In this document: positions 1-8,356 of the stretch, piece by piece
Layout: each line of letters opens with the position of its first letter
How positions within the stretch are numbered: the first letter of the stretch is position 1
Origin: an uncultured Senegalimassilia sp.
Lineage (GTDB): Bacteria > Actinomycetota > Coriobacteriia > Coriobacteriales > Eggerthellaceae
Direction of reading: 5' to 3'
NCBI RefSeq assembly: GCF_934630535.1
Contig: NZ_CAKTVU010000013.1
Location: 1 to 54,679 of the forward strand
DNA: 54,679 nucleotides
Position numbers and translations under genes: made by a program
Notes under the pieces: generated by a model
Database searches by the model: none
Told to the model about the DNA's origin: nothing
The model's input: the letters and a program-made list of their open reading frames with translations, nothing else

Positions 1-16
1 AAGAAAGGAGACAGTC

Positions 17-1165
17 ATGGCGAAGATTGTCAACTCTTGGAACGACTGGGATCCGTTGAAGCGCGTCATCGTTGGCCGCTGCGATAACTCCATGATCCCG
101 CCCGAGGAGCCCGCAACCTCTGAGAAGGTGCCGGTCGACTCCGAGATGCGCGGCATGTGGGGCCTGCGCCCGCTGCGCACCGTCGAGCGCGGCAACGAGT
201 GCCTCGAGAACCTGGTCAAGGCCGTCGAGGAGCGCGGCGTCGTCGTCGACCGCCCGACCCCTCTGCAGTGGAACCAGGCCATCGGCACGCCGGACTTCCG
301 CAACGACTCCATGATGACCTGCATGCCTCCGCGCGACATCCTGCTGACCGTCGGCAACGAGATCATGGCCTCCGCCAACTCCTTCCGCTGCCGCTACTTC
401 GAGTACCTGGCCTACTGGCCGCTCATGAAGCAGTACTTCGATGAGGATCCCGAGTTCCTGTGGACCCAGGCCCCCCGTCCTCGTCTGACCGACGCTTCCT
501 ACAAGCACAACTACTACGACGAGAAGATCACCCTCGAGGAGCGCCTCGTCCGTACCGCCAACAAGGACTTCGTGACCACCGAAGTCGAGCCGATGTGGGA
601 CGCCGCCGACCTCATGCGCATGGGCAAGGATATCTTCATCCAGCACGGCCTGACCACCAACCGCACCGCCATGGAGTGGTTCCAGCGCTACTATCCCGAG
701 TACCGCATCCATGCCATGAACTTCCCGGGCGACCCCTACCCGATCCACATCGACGCAACCTTCGTGCCGCTGCGTCCGGGCCTGATCATCAACAACCCGC
801 ACCGTCACCCCGCCGAGGGCCAGAAGGAGATCTTCGAGGCCAACGATTGGCAGATCGTCGACGCTGCCCAGCCCGCCCATGACGAGCCGCCCGCGCTGTG
901 CTACAGCTCCGTGTGGCTGTCCATGAACTGCCTGGTGCTCGATCCCTCCACGGTCATCGTCGAGGCCTCCGAGGTCAACCAGCAGGAGCAGATGGACTCC
1001 CTGGGCATGAACGTCATCCCGGTCGACCTGCGCGACGCCTACCCGTTCGGCGGCGGCCTGCACTGCTCCACCGCTGACGTCTACCGCGAGGGCGAGTGCC
1101 TTGACTACTTCCCGAACCGCGTCAAGGACTGCACGCTCATCCACCCGGAGATGTGGGAGGACTAG
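17..1165 (+). CDS. Glycine amidinotransferase-like protein
   Basis: Amidinotransferase of the AGAT / inosamine-phosphate amidinotransferase family, which moves an amidino group between arginine and an amine acceptor (or the reverse) through a cysteine covalent intermediate. The 382 residues match the family length. Visible motifs are KDIFIQ with a following TTN, HIDATFVPLRPG carrying the catalytic histidine, and GGGLHCSTADVYR carrying the nucleophilic cysteine (residue 350). The ATG has a strong AAAGGAG site 8 bases upstream. A transporter gene and a creatininase-like gene follow, so a role in guanidino-compound metabolism is likely. The true acceptor (glycine, another amine, or ornithine in the reverse direction) cannot be read from sequence. 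Confidence 0.88.
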   Translation: MAKIVNSWNDWDPLKRVIVGRCDNSMIPPEEPATSEKVPVDSEMRGMWGLRPLRTVERGNECLENLVKAVEERGVVVDRPTPLQWNQAIGTPDFRNDSMMTCMPPRDILLTVGNEIMASANSFRCRYFEYLAYWPLMKQYFDEDPEFLWTQAPRPRLTDASYKHNYYDEKITLEERLVRTANKDFVTTEVEPMWDAADLMRMGKDIFIQHGLTTNRTAMEWFQRYYPEYRIHAMNFPGDPYPIHIDATFVPLRPGLIINNPHRHPAEGQKEIFEANDWQIVDAAQPAHDEPPALCYSSVWLSMNCLVLDPSTVIVEASEVNQQEQMDSLGMNVIPVDLRDAYPFGGGLHCSTADVYREGECLDYFPNRVKDCTLIHPEMWED

Positions 1166-1199
1166 GCCGCTAGCCTAGAAATCGTTTGACAACGAAAAA

Positions 1200-1227
1200 C
1201 GCCCGGACGATGAAAATCGTCCGGGCG
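1200..1227. terminator. Hairpin after amidinotransferase gene
   Basis: Perfect 12-bp stem (arms 1200-1211 and 1216-1227) with a GAAA tetraloop. On the + side there is no T-run after the stem; on the - side the stem is followed by TTTTT, so the canonical terminator orientation is -. It probably still insulates the + gene. Confidence 0.6.
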
Positions 1228-1276
1228 ACTCAAAGCAAAGCATGCACTCGCGCAATGTTGCGCAAAAGAAATCCTA

Positions 1277-1336
1277 GGGCTTCGGATCAAAGGTAGCCGT
1301 TGCAGCGGCATCTCCTTATGCCTTTATTCGAAGCCC
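1277..1336. other. Nested inverted repeat in the 1166-1530 gap
   Basis: In the 365-base gap, GGGCTTCG (1277-1284) pairs with CGAAGCCC (1329-1336). Inside it AAAGG pairs with CCTTT. Inside that GCCG/CGGC and an overlapping GGCAT/ATGCC can form mutually exclusive hairpins. The result is a roughly 60-nt folded element about 195 bases upstream of the DMT transporter start. It matches no riboswitch class I can recognise. The rest of the gap shows no gene. Confidence 0.4.
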
Positions 1337-1530
1337 CGGGGCCATGGATGAGGATTTTACCTCAATTTCAATTATTAGTGCAGAGTCAATTCTTGATTTC
1401 TGTAAGCAAGTATCCTTACTTCAGCAACCCGCCTACACTCTCAATCGCGGCGACGTCAGACTAGGGCGCTTGTTTCCCACCCAATACGTCCACTCGATAA
1501 GAGAAGGCCGACGTTTGAAGGGACACCCCC

Positions 1531-2685
1531 ATGAACCAACAAGCAAAGTATAAGCTCATTGGCTTTATCATGATGTTCTGCTCATCATCGCTGATGGGCG
1601 GTATCGGTGCATTTGCCCGATTCATCGATGCACCTGGCGACTTCATCTCCTTCTGGAGGAACTTCGCCGGTCTGATCGCTTTGTCGATCATCTTCCTGTT
1701 CATCGGCGGCTTCAAGAAGTTGAAAGCCACGAAGTTCTCGGCAACGATGTTGCTGTCCGGTATCTTCCTTGGCCTGCTGTCTGGTCTGTACTGCCTCTCC
1801 ACGCAGTACACCACCCTGGCCAACGCTTCTTTCCTGATCTACACCGGCCCCATCTACTCGACGATTCTGGCTGCCATCTTCTTGAAGGAAAAGATTAACA
1901 TCAAAGGCGTCCTGTGCATCGTAGCGGTTGTTATCGGCATGCTGTTCATCGTCGGTATCATCACCCCGCAGGGCCTCACGCTCGACCTTGATCCGAAGTA
2001 CTCGTTCGGCAATGCAGTCGCTTTCGCCTCCGGTGTCGCCTATGGCCTGTACCTGTTCTTCTCCCGCTATCGCGAGGATTGCGACTCCAACGTTCGCAGC
2101 TGGTGGAACTTCCTGTTCGGCTCGCTGTCGATCCTGGTTCTGCTGGCTTGGCACCACTTCTTCCTGCAGCCGCTCGCCTACACCGAGAAGATCAACGGCG
2201 TTACCCAGTTCGATGCTAACGGCCAGATCATCACCCATGCATGGAACATGTTCACCATGAGCGGCTCCTCTTGGGCAGTGCTGATCGCTGCCGCCTTGAT
2301 CACCGGCTTCGGCGCCTTCTACCTGCTCACCTTCGCGACCAAGCGTCTGAAGGCCGGCGAGCTGGCAGCCATCTCCTACCAAGAGACCATCATGGCTTCC
2401 CTCCTCGGTCTGGTGATGTTCGGCGAAGTCCTGACCGCCTTCCAGATTATCGGCGGCGCCCTGATCATCATCGGCGGCGTGGCGCAGATCTTCTTCTCCA
2501 CCAAGGCTGCCAATAATGGCGAGGTCGAAGCCGGTGCCGCGGTTCCCGCGCAGGTCGGTGCTGGGGGAGCAGGCGTGATCGACGCCACCCCCGACGGAAT
2601 GGATCCGAAGCTCGAAGCCATGAGCGCGGCAGCGCAGAAGGCAGCTGAGGAGTTCGACACAAAGTCAGCTTCCTCAGAAGCTTAA
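1531..2685 (+). CDS. DMT-family (EamA-type) transporter
   Basis: Integral membrane transporter of the drug/metabolite superfamily. The 384 residues contain about ten hydrophobic helices in two EamA-like halves, plus an unusual hydrophilic Ala/Glu/Lys-rich tail of about 60 residues after the last helix. Typical features are a FWRNFAGL stretch early in the protein and AAISYQETIMASLLG near the last helices. The ATG is preceded by GAAGGG at 9 bases. It lies between the amidinotransferase and the creatininase-like gene and may carry their substrate or product, but specificity cannot be inferred from the sequence. Confidence 0.85.
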   Translation: MNQQAKYKLIGFIMMFCSSSLMGGIGAFARFIDAPGDFISFWRNFAGLIALSIIFLFIGGFKKLKATKFSATMLLSGIFLGLLSGLYCLSTQYTTLANASFLIYTGPIYSTILAAIFLKEKINIKGVLCIVAVVIGMLFIVGIITPQGLTLDLDPKYSFGNAVAFASGVAYGLYLFFSRYREDCDSNVRSWWNFLFGSLSILVLLAWHHFFLQPLAYTEKINGVTQFDANGQIITHAWNMFTMSGSSWAVLIAAALITGFGAFYLLTFATKRLKAGELAAISYQETIMASLLGLVMFGEVLTAFQIIGGALIIIGGVAQIFFSTKAANNGEVEAGAAVPAQVGAGGAGVIDATPDGMDPKLEAMSAAAQKAAEEFDTKSASSEA

Positions 2686-2780
2686 TCCTTTAGTAAATCG
2701 CAAGGGGATGTTCACCCCCTAAGGATGGGCATCCCCCCACATAACCCGGTTGATTCCGAGGTCGAAGGGAGACGATTCCT

Positions 2781-3587
2781 ATGAAGCCCAGCGTGTACAT
2801 GGAAGAAATGGACGCGTTCACCTATCGCGATAAGCTTGAAGGCGATTCCATCTTCTTCATCCCGGTCGGAGCGCTTGAGCAGCACGGATCGCATATGGCC
2901 ATGTGCGTTGATGCCGCACTCACCAAGACCATGGCAGGCGAAACCGCCAAGGCTCTTGAGGAAGCGACCAACGGCAAGGTCCACGGCATCGTTACCGCCC
3001 CGATCAATTACGGTTTCCGTTCCCAGCAGCGCAGCGGCGGCGGATTCCATCTCACCGGCACCACCAGCCTTCGCGGAACCACGCTGATCGCGCTGGCACG
3101 CGACATCGCGTACAGCTTGATCCGCCAGGGCGCCCGTAAGATCGTCCTCATGAACGGTCATTACGAGAACTACCAGTTCGCATTCGAGGGCATGCAGCTT
3201 GCCATCGAGGATGCTCGCCGTGAAGGCATCGACGATGTGAAGATCCAGCTGCTCAGCTATTGGGACTTCGTCGATGACGCCACCATCGAGCGCCTTTATC
3301 CCGATGGATTCACCGGTTGGGACCTCGAGCATGCAGGCGTTATGGAAACCTCGCTCATGCTCCTGTTCTTCCCTGAGCTTGTGGATATGAGCAGGATGGA
3401 TGAGAAGCTCTACACCGGTCTTCCGGCAACTCTTCCCAACTACGACGTTCTGCCTATCGTTCCCTCCTACACTCCGCCTTCGGGTTGCCTGTCTCACCCG
3501 GGTGAGAGCTCCAAGGAAAAGGGCATCATTCTGCGCGACGTCGCTGTTGCCAACATGGTCGAAGCAATCAAGCTTGAGTATCTGTAA
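2781..3587 (+). CDS. Creatininase-family amidohydrolase
   Basis: Member of the creatininase fold, a metal-dependent family whose reactions include creatinine to creatine and hydrolysis of other cyclic or formamide substrates. Seen in the sequence: GALEQHGSHM near residue 34 (Glu and His metal ligands), the NGHYEN loop near residue 120, and WDLEHAGVMETSLM near residue 180, matching the family HAGxxETS motif. The 268 residues are typical. The ATG has GGGAG at 11 bases. Neighbouring amidinotransferase and transporters support a guanidino-compound substrate, but other family members act in cofactor (F420, mycofactocin) pathways, so creatinine itself is only a hypothesis. Confidence 0.82.
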   Translation: MKPSVYMEEMDAFTYRDKLEGDSIFFIPVGALEQHGSHMAMCVDAALTKTMAGETAKALEEATNGKVHGIVTAPINYGFRSQQRSGGGFHLTGTTSLRGTTLIALARDIAYSLIRQGARKIVLMNGHYENYQFAFEGMQLAIEDARREGIDDVKIQLLSYWDFVDDATIERLYPDGFTGWDLEHAGVMETSLMLLFFPELVDMSRMDEKLYTGLPATLPNYDVLPIVPSYTPPSGCLSHPGESSKEKGIILRDVAVANMVEAIKLEYL

Positions 3588-3607
3588 GACCAGATCATCG
3601 TAAACAG

Positions 3608-3646
3608 TCGGGTGATACAAGCGCTTGGCATGTATCACCCGATTTT
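3608..3646 (+). terminator. Rho-independent terminator
   Basis: 12-bp perfect stem (3608-3619 with 3631-3642), 11-base loop, then TTTT. It ends transcription of the creatininase-like gene and separates it from the transporter downstream. Confidence 0.85.
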
Positions 3647-3686
3647 CCAAATGACCCTGCAAGAGCGCAGGACATCGGGAGGTTTC

Positions 3687-3764
3687 ATGCTTCACTACAC
3701 GGACCGACGTTTTGACGCCAACGAGCGGGTTCATTCCCTAGGCGATTTCCATGAAATCAGTTAG
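3687..3764 (+). CDS. Possible 25-residue upstream peptide
   Basis: Short open frame with a strong GGGAGG site 5 bases before its ATG, encoding 25 polar residues. Its stop codon overlaps the ribosome-binding site (TTAGGAG) of the transporter starting at 3774. This could be a leader peptide that couples translation of the transporter, or a chance reading frame. No conserved motif is recognised. Confidence 0.35.
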   Translation: MLHYTDRRFDANERVHSLGDFHEIS

Positions 3765-3773
3765 GAGCACGAA

Positions 3774-5108
3774 ATGAGTGCTGTCACCGCTGACATTCCG
3801 AGTACGGATGTCGAAGAGAAAAAGGTCCCGCTTAAGGTTGCGTTCTCGTCCTTTTTGGGCAACTTCATCGAATGGTTCGACTACGCAACGTATACGTACT
3901 TCGCGATCACCATCGGCCAGGTGTTCTTCCCGGAATCATCCGTGGACTCCACCCTTATGGCTTTCGCAATCTTTGCTCTCTCGTTCGTTTTCCGTCCGCT
4001 TGGCGCTGCGTTCTGGGGCTCCATGGGCGACAAAAAGGGCAGGAAATGGTCTCTGTCCGTCTCCATTCTCTGCATGACCGCTGCAGCGTTCCTTATCGGC
4101 TGCCTTCCGTCTTTCGAGACCATCGGCATCGCTTCGCCTCTGCTGTTGCTTGCGCTGCGCAGCATTCAGGGCTTTAGCGCCGCCGGCGAGTATTCCGGCG
4201 CGGCCGTGTTCTTGGCCGAATACGCTCCCGCGAACCATCGCGGCAAGTACTGCTCGCTTGTTGCCGCATCCACGGCATGCGGCCTGTTCGCAGGATCTAC
4301 CGCTGCACTGATCATCAAGATGAGCATGCCCGAGATCGACGTGATCTCGTGGGGATGGCGCATTCCCTTCCTGCTGGCAGGACCGCTCGGCGTTGCGTTC
4401 CACTTCTACATCAAGAACCATGTCGACGACTCTCCCGTGTACGAAGAGCATGAAGAGGAAATCGAAGAAAACACGGTTCCTGAAGTCGAGCATCCCACGC
4501 ACCTGGTTTTCACCAAGTACCGTAAGCGCCTTCTTTCCAGCATCGCTGCGACCATGGTGAATTCCGTTGGTTTCTATCTGGTGCTGACGTATCTGCCGAC
4601 CTACCTGACGCAATATGCGGGCGTGAATGCAGGCGATGCTCAGCTGGCCACCGATATCGCGCTGCTGGCGTACATCTTCATCGTGCTTGCGGCTGGTAAG
4701 GTCTCTGACATCATCGGACGACGCCGCATGATGCTCGGTGCATGCTTGATCTTCATCCTTCTGAGCGTGCCTGGCTTCTTGATGCTCAACACCGCTTCGC
4801 TGCCGATCATCATCGTTGCAGAGCTGATGCTGTGCATCACCCTTTCGATCAACGACTCGAACATCGCCTGCTATCAGGCCGAGATGTTCCCCACTGAGGT
4901 TCGTTACACCGGCGCTGCACTTGGCTCGAACATTGCCTACGTTTTGTTCGGCGGCACGGCATCCATGGTGGCAACCGCGCTGATCGACTTCACGGGCAAC
5001 GGCATGGCCCCGGCTTACTACATGATGGGCATCTGCATCATTGCCGGTATCATCCTTTGGTTCACCGCGCATGACTATAACGGCATCGAGTTGCACGACA
5101 TCAAGTAG
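3774..5108 (+). CDS. MHS-type major facilitator transporter
   Basis: Twelve-helix secondary transporter of the metabolite:proton symporter (MHS) branch of the major facilitator superfamily, related to ProP and ShiA. Diagnostic features are GNFIEWFDYATYTYFA at the first helix, RPLGAAFWGSMGDKKGRK between helices 2 and 3, RSIQGFSAAGEYSGAAVFLAE in helix 4, and KVSDIIGRRRMM in the second half. The 444 residues are of normal size. An acidic stretch (EEHEEEIEEN) lies in the central cytoplasmic loop. Known MHS substrates include betaines, carboxylates and aromatic acids. Its position after a creatininase-like gene makes a guanidino acid a candidate substrate, by inference only. Confidence 0.88.
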   Translation: MSAVTADIPSTDVEEKKVPLKVAFSSFLGNFIEWFDYATYTYFAITIGQVFFPESSVDSTLMAFAIFALSFVFRPLGAAFWGSMGDKKGRKWSLSVSILCMTAAAFLIGCLPSFETIGIASPLLLLALRSIQGFSAAGEYSGAAVFLAEYAPANHRGKYCSLVAASTACGLFAGSTAALIIKMSMPEIDVISWGWRIPFLLAGPLGVAFHFYIKNHVDDSPVYEEHEEEIEENTVPEVEHPTHLVFTKYRKRLLSSIAATMVNSVGFYLVLTYLPTYLTQYAGVNAGDAQLATDIALLAYIFIVLAAGKVSDIIGRRRMMLGACLIFILLSVPGFLMLNTASLPIIIVAELMLCITLSINDSNIACYQAEMFPTEVRYTGAALGSNIAYVLFGGTASMVATALIDFTGNGMAPAYYMMGICIIAGIILWFTAHDYNGIELHDIK

Positions 5109-5173
5109 TTGAGTAGCCGACGAGCTGCCTCATTTCCGTAGGTTAGATCGCAAAGCTCTACCAAACAGAGCTT

Positions 5174-5201
5174 ATGGCGCCGATGGCAACGTCGGCGCCA
5201 T
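5174..5201 (+). terminator. Hairpin after MHS transporter
   Basis: Perfect 10-bp stem ATGGCGCCGA / TCGGCGCCAT with an 8-base loop, 65 bases after the transporter stop. T-rich but not a clean T-run downstream. The remaining bases up to 5384 show no gene. Confidence 0.6.
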
Positions 5202-5384
5202 TCGATTCCGATTGTTTTGCTGGCATGGTGCCCTAGATTGCGGGCTGATATGACAGAGCAGCTTTACCGATGTGGCGTTTGCGAAGGTCAAGTGAGGGAG
5301 TGCGCTCCAGCTCTCGTCTTCGCCAACGGATTCAGATGTGCTTTCGTCCAAACAAGCCGAATCTAGCACAGCCTGCAACGGTAC

Positions 5385-5418
5385 ATGAAAGGGGCCAGGA
5401 AGCCCCGGCCCCTTTCAT
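5385..5418. terminator. Hairpin downstream of the 56-residue gene
   Basis: 12-bp perfect stem (5385-5396 with 5407-5418) and 10-base loop. It lies just past the 3' end of the - strand small gene and faces the convergent transporter, so it may serve both strands. There is no clean T-run on either side. Confidence 0.6.
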
Positions 5419-5456
5419 TGATTTGATTTGACAATGCAATCGAATCTAAATGGTAT

Positions 5457-5627
5457 TTAGCGCTTCCTGATACCGCCACGACGCATCGTATAACGGCCCT
5501 GGTACTTGCCCATGATACATGGGTTGGACGCGCAGGTGCCTGCCGCGGCAAAAGAAGAACCAGCCTTATCTTCCTCTTTTGCGTTCATCTGATCGCATGC
5601 GACGTTCGCTAACGGCTCCTTGCTCAT
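5457..5627 (-). CDS. Small cysteine-containing protein, 56 residues
   Basis: The protein is unrecognised. The start was placed at the ATG at 5627 because AAAGGA sits 8 bases upstream; a longer frame begins at 5714 but would read through the promoter. The product has a polar first half, then a segment with the cysteine pair TCASNPC, and a strongly basic end (RYTMRRGGIRKR). It has no membrane segment or clear signal peptide. It has its own promoter, a 5' hairpin and a downstream hairpin, so it is probably expressed as a single gene. Possible roles include a small metal- or nucleic-acid-binding protein or a peptide precursor; none is shown. Confidence 0.6.
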   Translation of the reverse strand: MSKEPLANVACDQMNAKEEDKAGSSFAAAGTCASNPCIMGKYQGRYTMRRGGIRKR

Positions 5628-5691
5628 GTCCGATGTCCTTTCGTGCCTGTTCTGTTCAAGATTGGGGCAATCCCCAACTTTCTTGCTATGC

Positions 5692-5719
5692 ATTATAGTC
5701 CCCTCGCTGCTCAAAGCAA
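5692..5719 (-). promoter_or_regulatory. Promoter of the 56-residue gene
   Basis: On the - strand a TTGCTT -35 box (5714-5719) and a perfect TATAAT -10 box (5692-5697) are 16 bases apart. The transcript would start near 5685 and contain a TTGGGG/CCCCAA hairpin before the gene's ribosome-binding site. Confidence 0.65.
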
Positions 5720-6235
5720 TGCAATCGCGTACGAGTATAAAGTGAAATCTATTTTTTTGCGGTTTGCGTTGCCGATTATGGAACGCGTAATCGGCTTCAA
5801 GCCTTTCGCTTTATCGAAAGGGAGGGAATGGTTTCCGCCTCGATCCGAATATCTGAGCGAGCGATCGATGTCTGTGCGATTCGGGCAAATTCGAGATTAA
5901 CGTAAGCATTCGCTTGTCTGCGAGCGGTGATATGTTGGCTGGCCGCGTCGGCACGCTCTTCGGTACTGGTTTATGAAGGGCGTGTGCACACCCTGTGTGC
6001 AAATGGGGCGAATCGGCCTGTTAGCGGTCGTATACTGGACCAAAAAGCGGTGCGCGCAGGACAAATCCGTTCCTTGCCGCTATACTTCTATAGGTTTAAA
6101 CGTTCCGCTTATAACGAACTTACCATTACAGCACATGCGCGGGACGTTGCCTGATGCCGCATGGGCATCCGGGGGCGCCGCAGGCGGCGTCTATGGTCGG
6201 CCGCGAAGCGAGTGCGGCCCGTAAAAGGAGCAAAG
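5720..6235. other. Gene-free stretch upstream of the GT2 gene
   Basis: No convincing gene. It contains two hairpins, 5771-5795 (GCCGATTA/TAATCGGC) and 5803-5820 (CTTTCG/CGAAAG), AT-richer DNA near 5740, and a GGCCGC/GCGGCC hairpin at 6199-6219 immediately before the ribosome-binding site of the glycosyltransferase. The last hairpin could affect translation of that gene. Confidence 0.4.
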
Positions 6236-7552
6236 GTGCTAGATCAGTTCTTCTCGCATATCTCGTTCGTGGATATATTCAACTTCTGCGTCTTCTTGGC
6301 GTTCACCATCTGCTATACGTATCAGCTTTACTACGTGTTCGTGGTGCTTACCCGCAAGCCCAAGAAGCTTGTCGCGAGGAAGAACCACAAGTTCGCGGCC
6401 GTCATCAGCGCACGCAACGAAAGCGCGGTCATCGGCCAGCTCATTCATTCCATCAAGGTGCAGAACTATCCGAGCGAGCTTATCGACGTGTTCGTGATCG
6501 CCGATAACTGCACTGATAACACCGCCGAGGTTGCCCGTGAGGCCGGTGCCATCGTGTTCCCGCGTTTCAATACCGAGCAAGTGGGTAAGGGCTATGCGCT
6601 CGACTACGGCTTCAACGTCATCCGCAGCCAGTACGCCGATCGCGGGTATGAGGCGTATTTCGTGTTCGACGCCGACAACGTCCTTGATGTGAACTACTTC
6701 CGTGAGATGAATAAGACCTTCGATAACGGCGCTGTGGCATCCACCAGCTACCGTAACTCGAAGAACTACGACAGCAACTGGATTTCCGCCGGCTACGCCG
6801 TGTGGTTCCTGCGCGAGGCGAAGTTCCTCAACCAGGCCCGCTTGACGCTCAACACCAGCTGCGCCGTTTCGGGCACGGGCTTTTTCGTGTCCGCGAAGAT
6901 CATCGAGCGCAACGGTGGCTGGAAGTGGCACCTGCTCACCGAGGACATCGAGTTCTCCGCCAACTCCATCTTGGAGGGCGAGCGCATCAGCTACACGCCC
7001 ACGGCCGTGCTCTACGATGAGCAGCCTGTCACGTTCCGCGATTCCTGGAACCAGCGTTTCCGTTGGGCGAAGGGTTTCTACCAGGTGTTCTGGCATTATG
7101 GAGCCCGACTGGCCAAGGGCATCGCCACCAACCCCAAGGGCAGCCGCTTCGCTTGCTACGACATGCTTATGACCATCGCCCCGGGCATGTTGCTCACCAT
7201 CATCAGCGTGACGTTCAACGCCATCATCATCGCCCTAGCGGCGGCAGGCCTTATGTCCACGGGCGTCATGGTCGCCTCCTCGGTGTCTTCGATCTGCTTC
7301 TGCCTGATGAACTACATGGTGTTCATGTTCATGTTCGGCGTGTTGACCACCTTCGTGGAATGGGATTCCATCCACTCCACCACGGGCAAGAAGATCCGCT
7401 ACATGTTCACGTTCCCGTTCTTCATGCTCACCTACGTGCCCATTGCGCTGGTGGCGCTGGTGAAGAAGTGCAACTGGAAGCCCATCAAGCACTCCATCAA
7501 CGTGGACGTGCAGGAATTCGCCGAAAGCGAATCCCGCCGCGAGCGCGCCTAG
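6236..7552 (+). CDS. Membrane glycosyltransferase, family 2
   Basis: Processive-type GT2 enzyme in the cytoplasmic membrane. The GTG at 6236 was chosen because AAAGGAG lies 5 bases upstream; the open frame extends further 5' but reads a basic, non-membrane stretch through a hairpin. An N-terminal membrane helix (about residues 8-35) is followed by the catalytic domain with SARNESAVIG, VIADNCTDNT, FDADN, TEDIEFS and the QRFRW signature typical of cellulose-synthase-like enzymes. Three or four membrane helices close the 438-residue protein. It probably builds an envelope polysaccharide or transfers an N-acetylhexosamine; the sugar is not predictable. It stands alone, with comF convergent downstream. 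Confidence 0.85.
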   Translation: MLDQFFSHISFVDIFNFCVFLAFTICYTYQLYYVFVVLTRKPKKLVARKNHKFAAVISARNESAVIGQLIHSIKVQNYPSELIDVFVIADNCTDNTAEVAREAGAIVFPRFNTEQVGKGYALDYGFNVIRSQYADRGYEAYFVFDADNVLDVNYFREMNKTFDNGAVASTSYRNSKNYDSNWISAGYAVWFLREAKFLNQARLTLNTSCAVSGTGFFVSAKIIERNGGWKWHLLTEDIEFSANSILEGERISYTPTAVLYDEQPVTFRDSWNQRFRWAKGFYQVFWHYGARLAKGIATNPKGSRFACYDMLMTIAPGMLLTIISVTFNAIIIALAAAGLMSTGVMVASSVSSICFCLMNYMVFMFMFGVLTTFVEWDSIHSTTGKKIRYMFTFPFFMLTYVPIALVALVKKCNWKPIKHSINVDVQEFAESESRRERA

Positions 7553-7582
7553 CGCTGAACGGCGAAACAACGTACGAAATGG

Positions 7583-7609
7583 AAAGGCGGCCTTGGGGCC
7601 GCCTTTCTT
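7583..7609. terminator. Shared terminator between GT2 and comF
   Basis: AAAGGCGGCC / GGCCGCCTTT, a 10-bp perfect stem with a TTGG loop, between the two convergent genes. It can act for both strands. Confidence 0.8.
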
Positions 7610-7612
7610 GCG

Positions 7613-8356
7613 CTAGACGCGTGCGAACACCAAACAGTGCAGCTCGACCGCGCCCGCCGCGCGAAGGGCGTCGCAGGCAGCGTTCATGGTGGAGCCTGTG
7701 GTGCACACGTCGTCGATGAGCAGGATACGGGCAGGAACCGTTGCGCCGGGCAGCGTTTGGAAGCGGCCTTGCAGGTTGGCGATGCGCCCGCGCCGGCCGA
7801 GTGCGCGCTGGTCGAACGTGCGGGGCCGTGCCAGCGCTTCGATCAGGGGGATTCCCGCCAGGTCGGCGACCGTGCATGCAAGCTCCCGGCCGTGGTCGAA
7901 CCCGCGTCGGCGGCGTGCGGCGGCGCTTGCGGGTATGGGCGCCGCTACCGCGTTTGCAAACCATGCGGGCGGCACCTGGGGCAGCATGAGCCGTGCCATC
8001 TCTGACGCCAGGCGTCTCTCCCCGGCGTCTTTCCATGTGCGCACGATGCGCGCGGCGCCTTCGTCGAACGACACCGCCGCGGCCATTCCGTCGAAAGCCG
8101 GCTGCGTGCGCCCTTGCGCCGCAAGCATCACCTCGTTGCATTCGCAGCATTGCACGCGTCCGAACGGTGCCCCGCAGCGGGGGCATGCGCGCCACCAGTC
8201 CACGTAGGGAAGCGATGCGCGGCACGAATCGCAGAGCACCTGACCGGGCGCATCGCAGATTGCGCATCGCGTCGGCCATACGGTTTCGGCCAAGGCCTCG
8301 ACGGCCTCGGCGGCAAGCGGCGCGCAGGCGCCTGCTATGTTCGACATCATTCCCAT
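7613..8356 (-). CDS. comF: ComF-family phosphoribosyltransferase-like protein
   Basis: Homologue of the competence protein ComF/GntX, a phosphoribosyltransferase-fold protein needed for uptake of transforming DNA in competent bacteria. The N-terminal part carries a zinc-ribbon: CAIC, CDSC, CPRC and CCEC pairs at residues 30-75. The C-terminal half carries the PRPP-binding signature ILLIDDVCTTGST near residue 215. Length (247) is typical. Several ATGs are clustered; the one at 8350 has AAGG at a better distance than the one at 8356. No other competence gene is in the window. Confidence 0.85.
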   Translation of the reverse strand: MGMMSNIAGACAPLAAEAVEALAETVWPTRCAICDAPGQVLCDSCRASLPYVDWWRACPRCGAPFGRVQCCECNEVMLAAQGRTQPAFDGMAAAVSFDEGAARIVRTWKDAGERRLASEMARLMLPQVPPAWFANAVAAPIPASAAARRRRGFDHGRELACTVADLAGIPLIEALARPRTFDQRALGRRGRIANLQGRFQTLPGATVPARILLIDDVCTTGSTMNAACDALRAAGAVELHCLVFARV

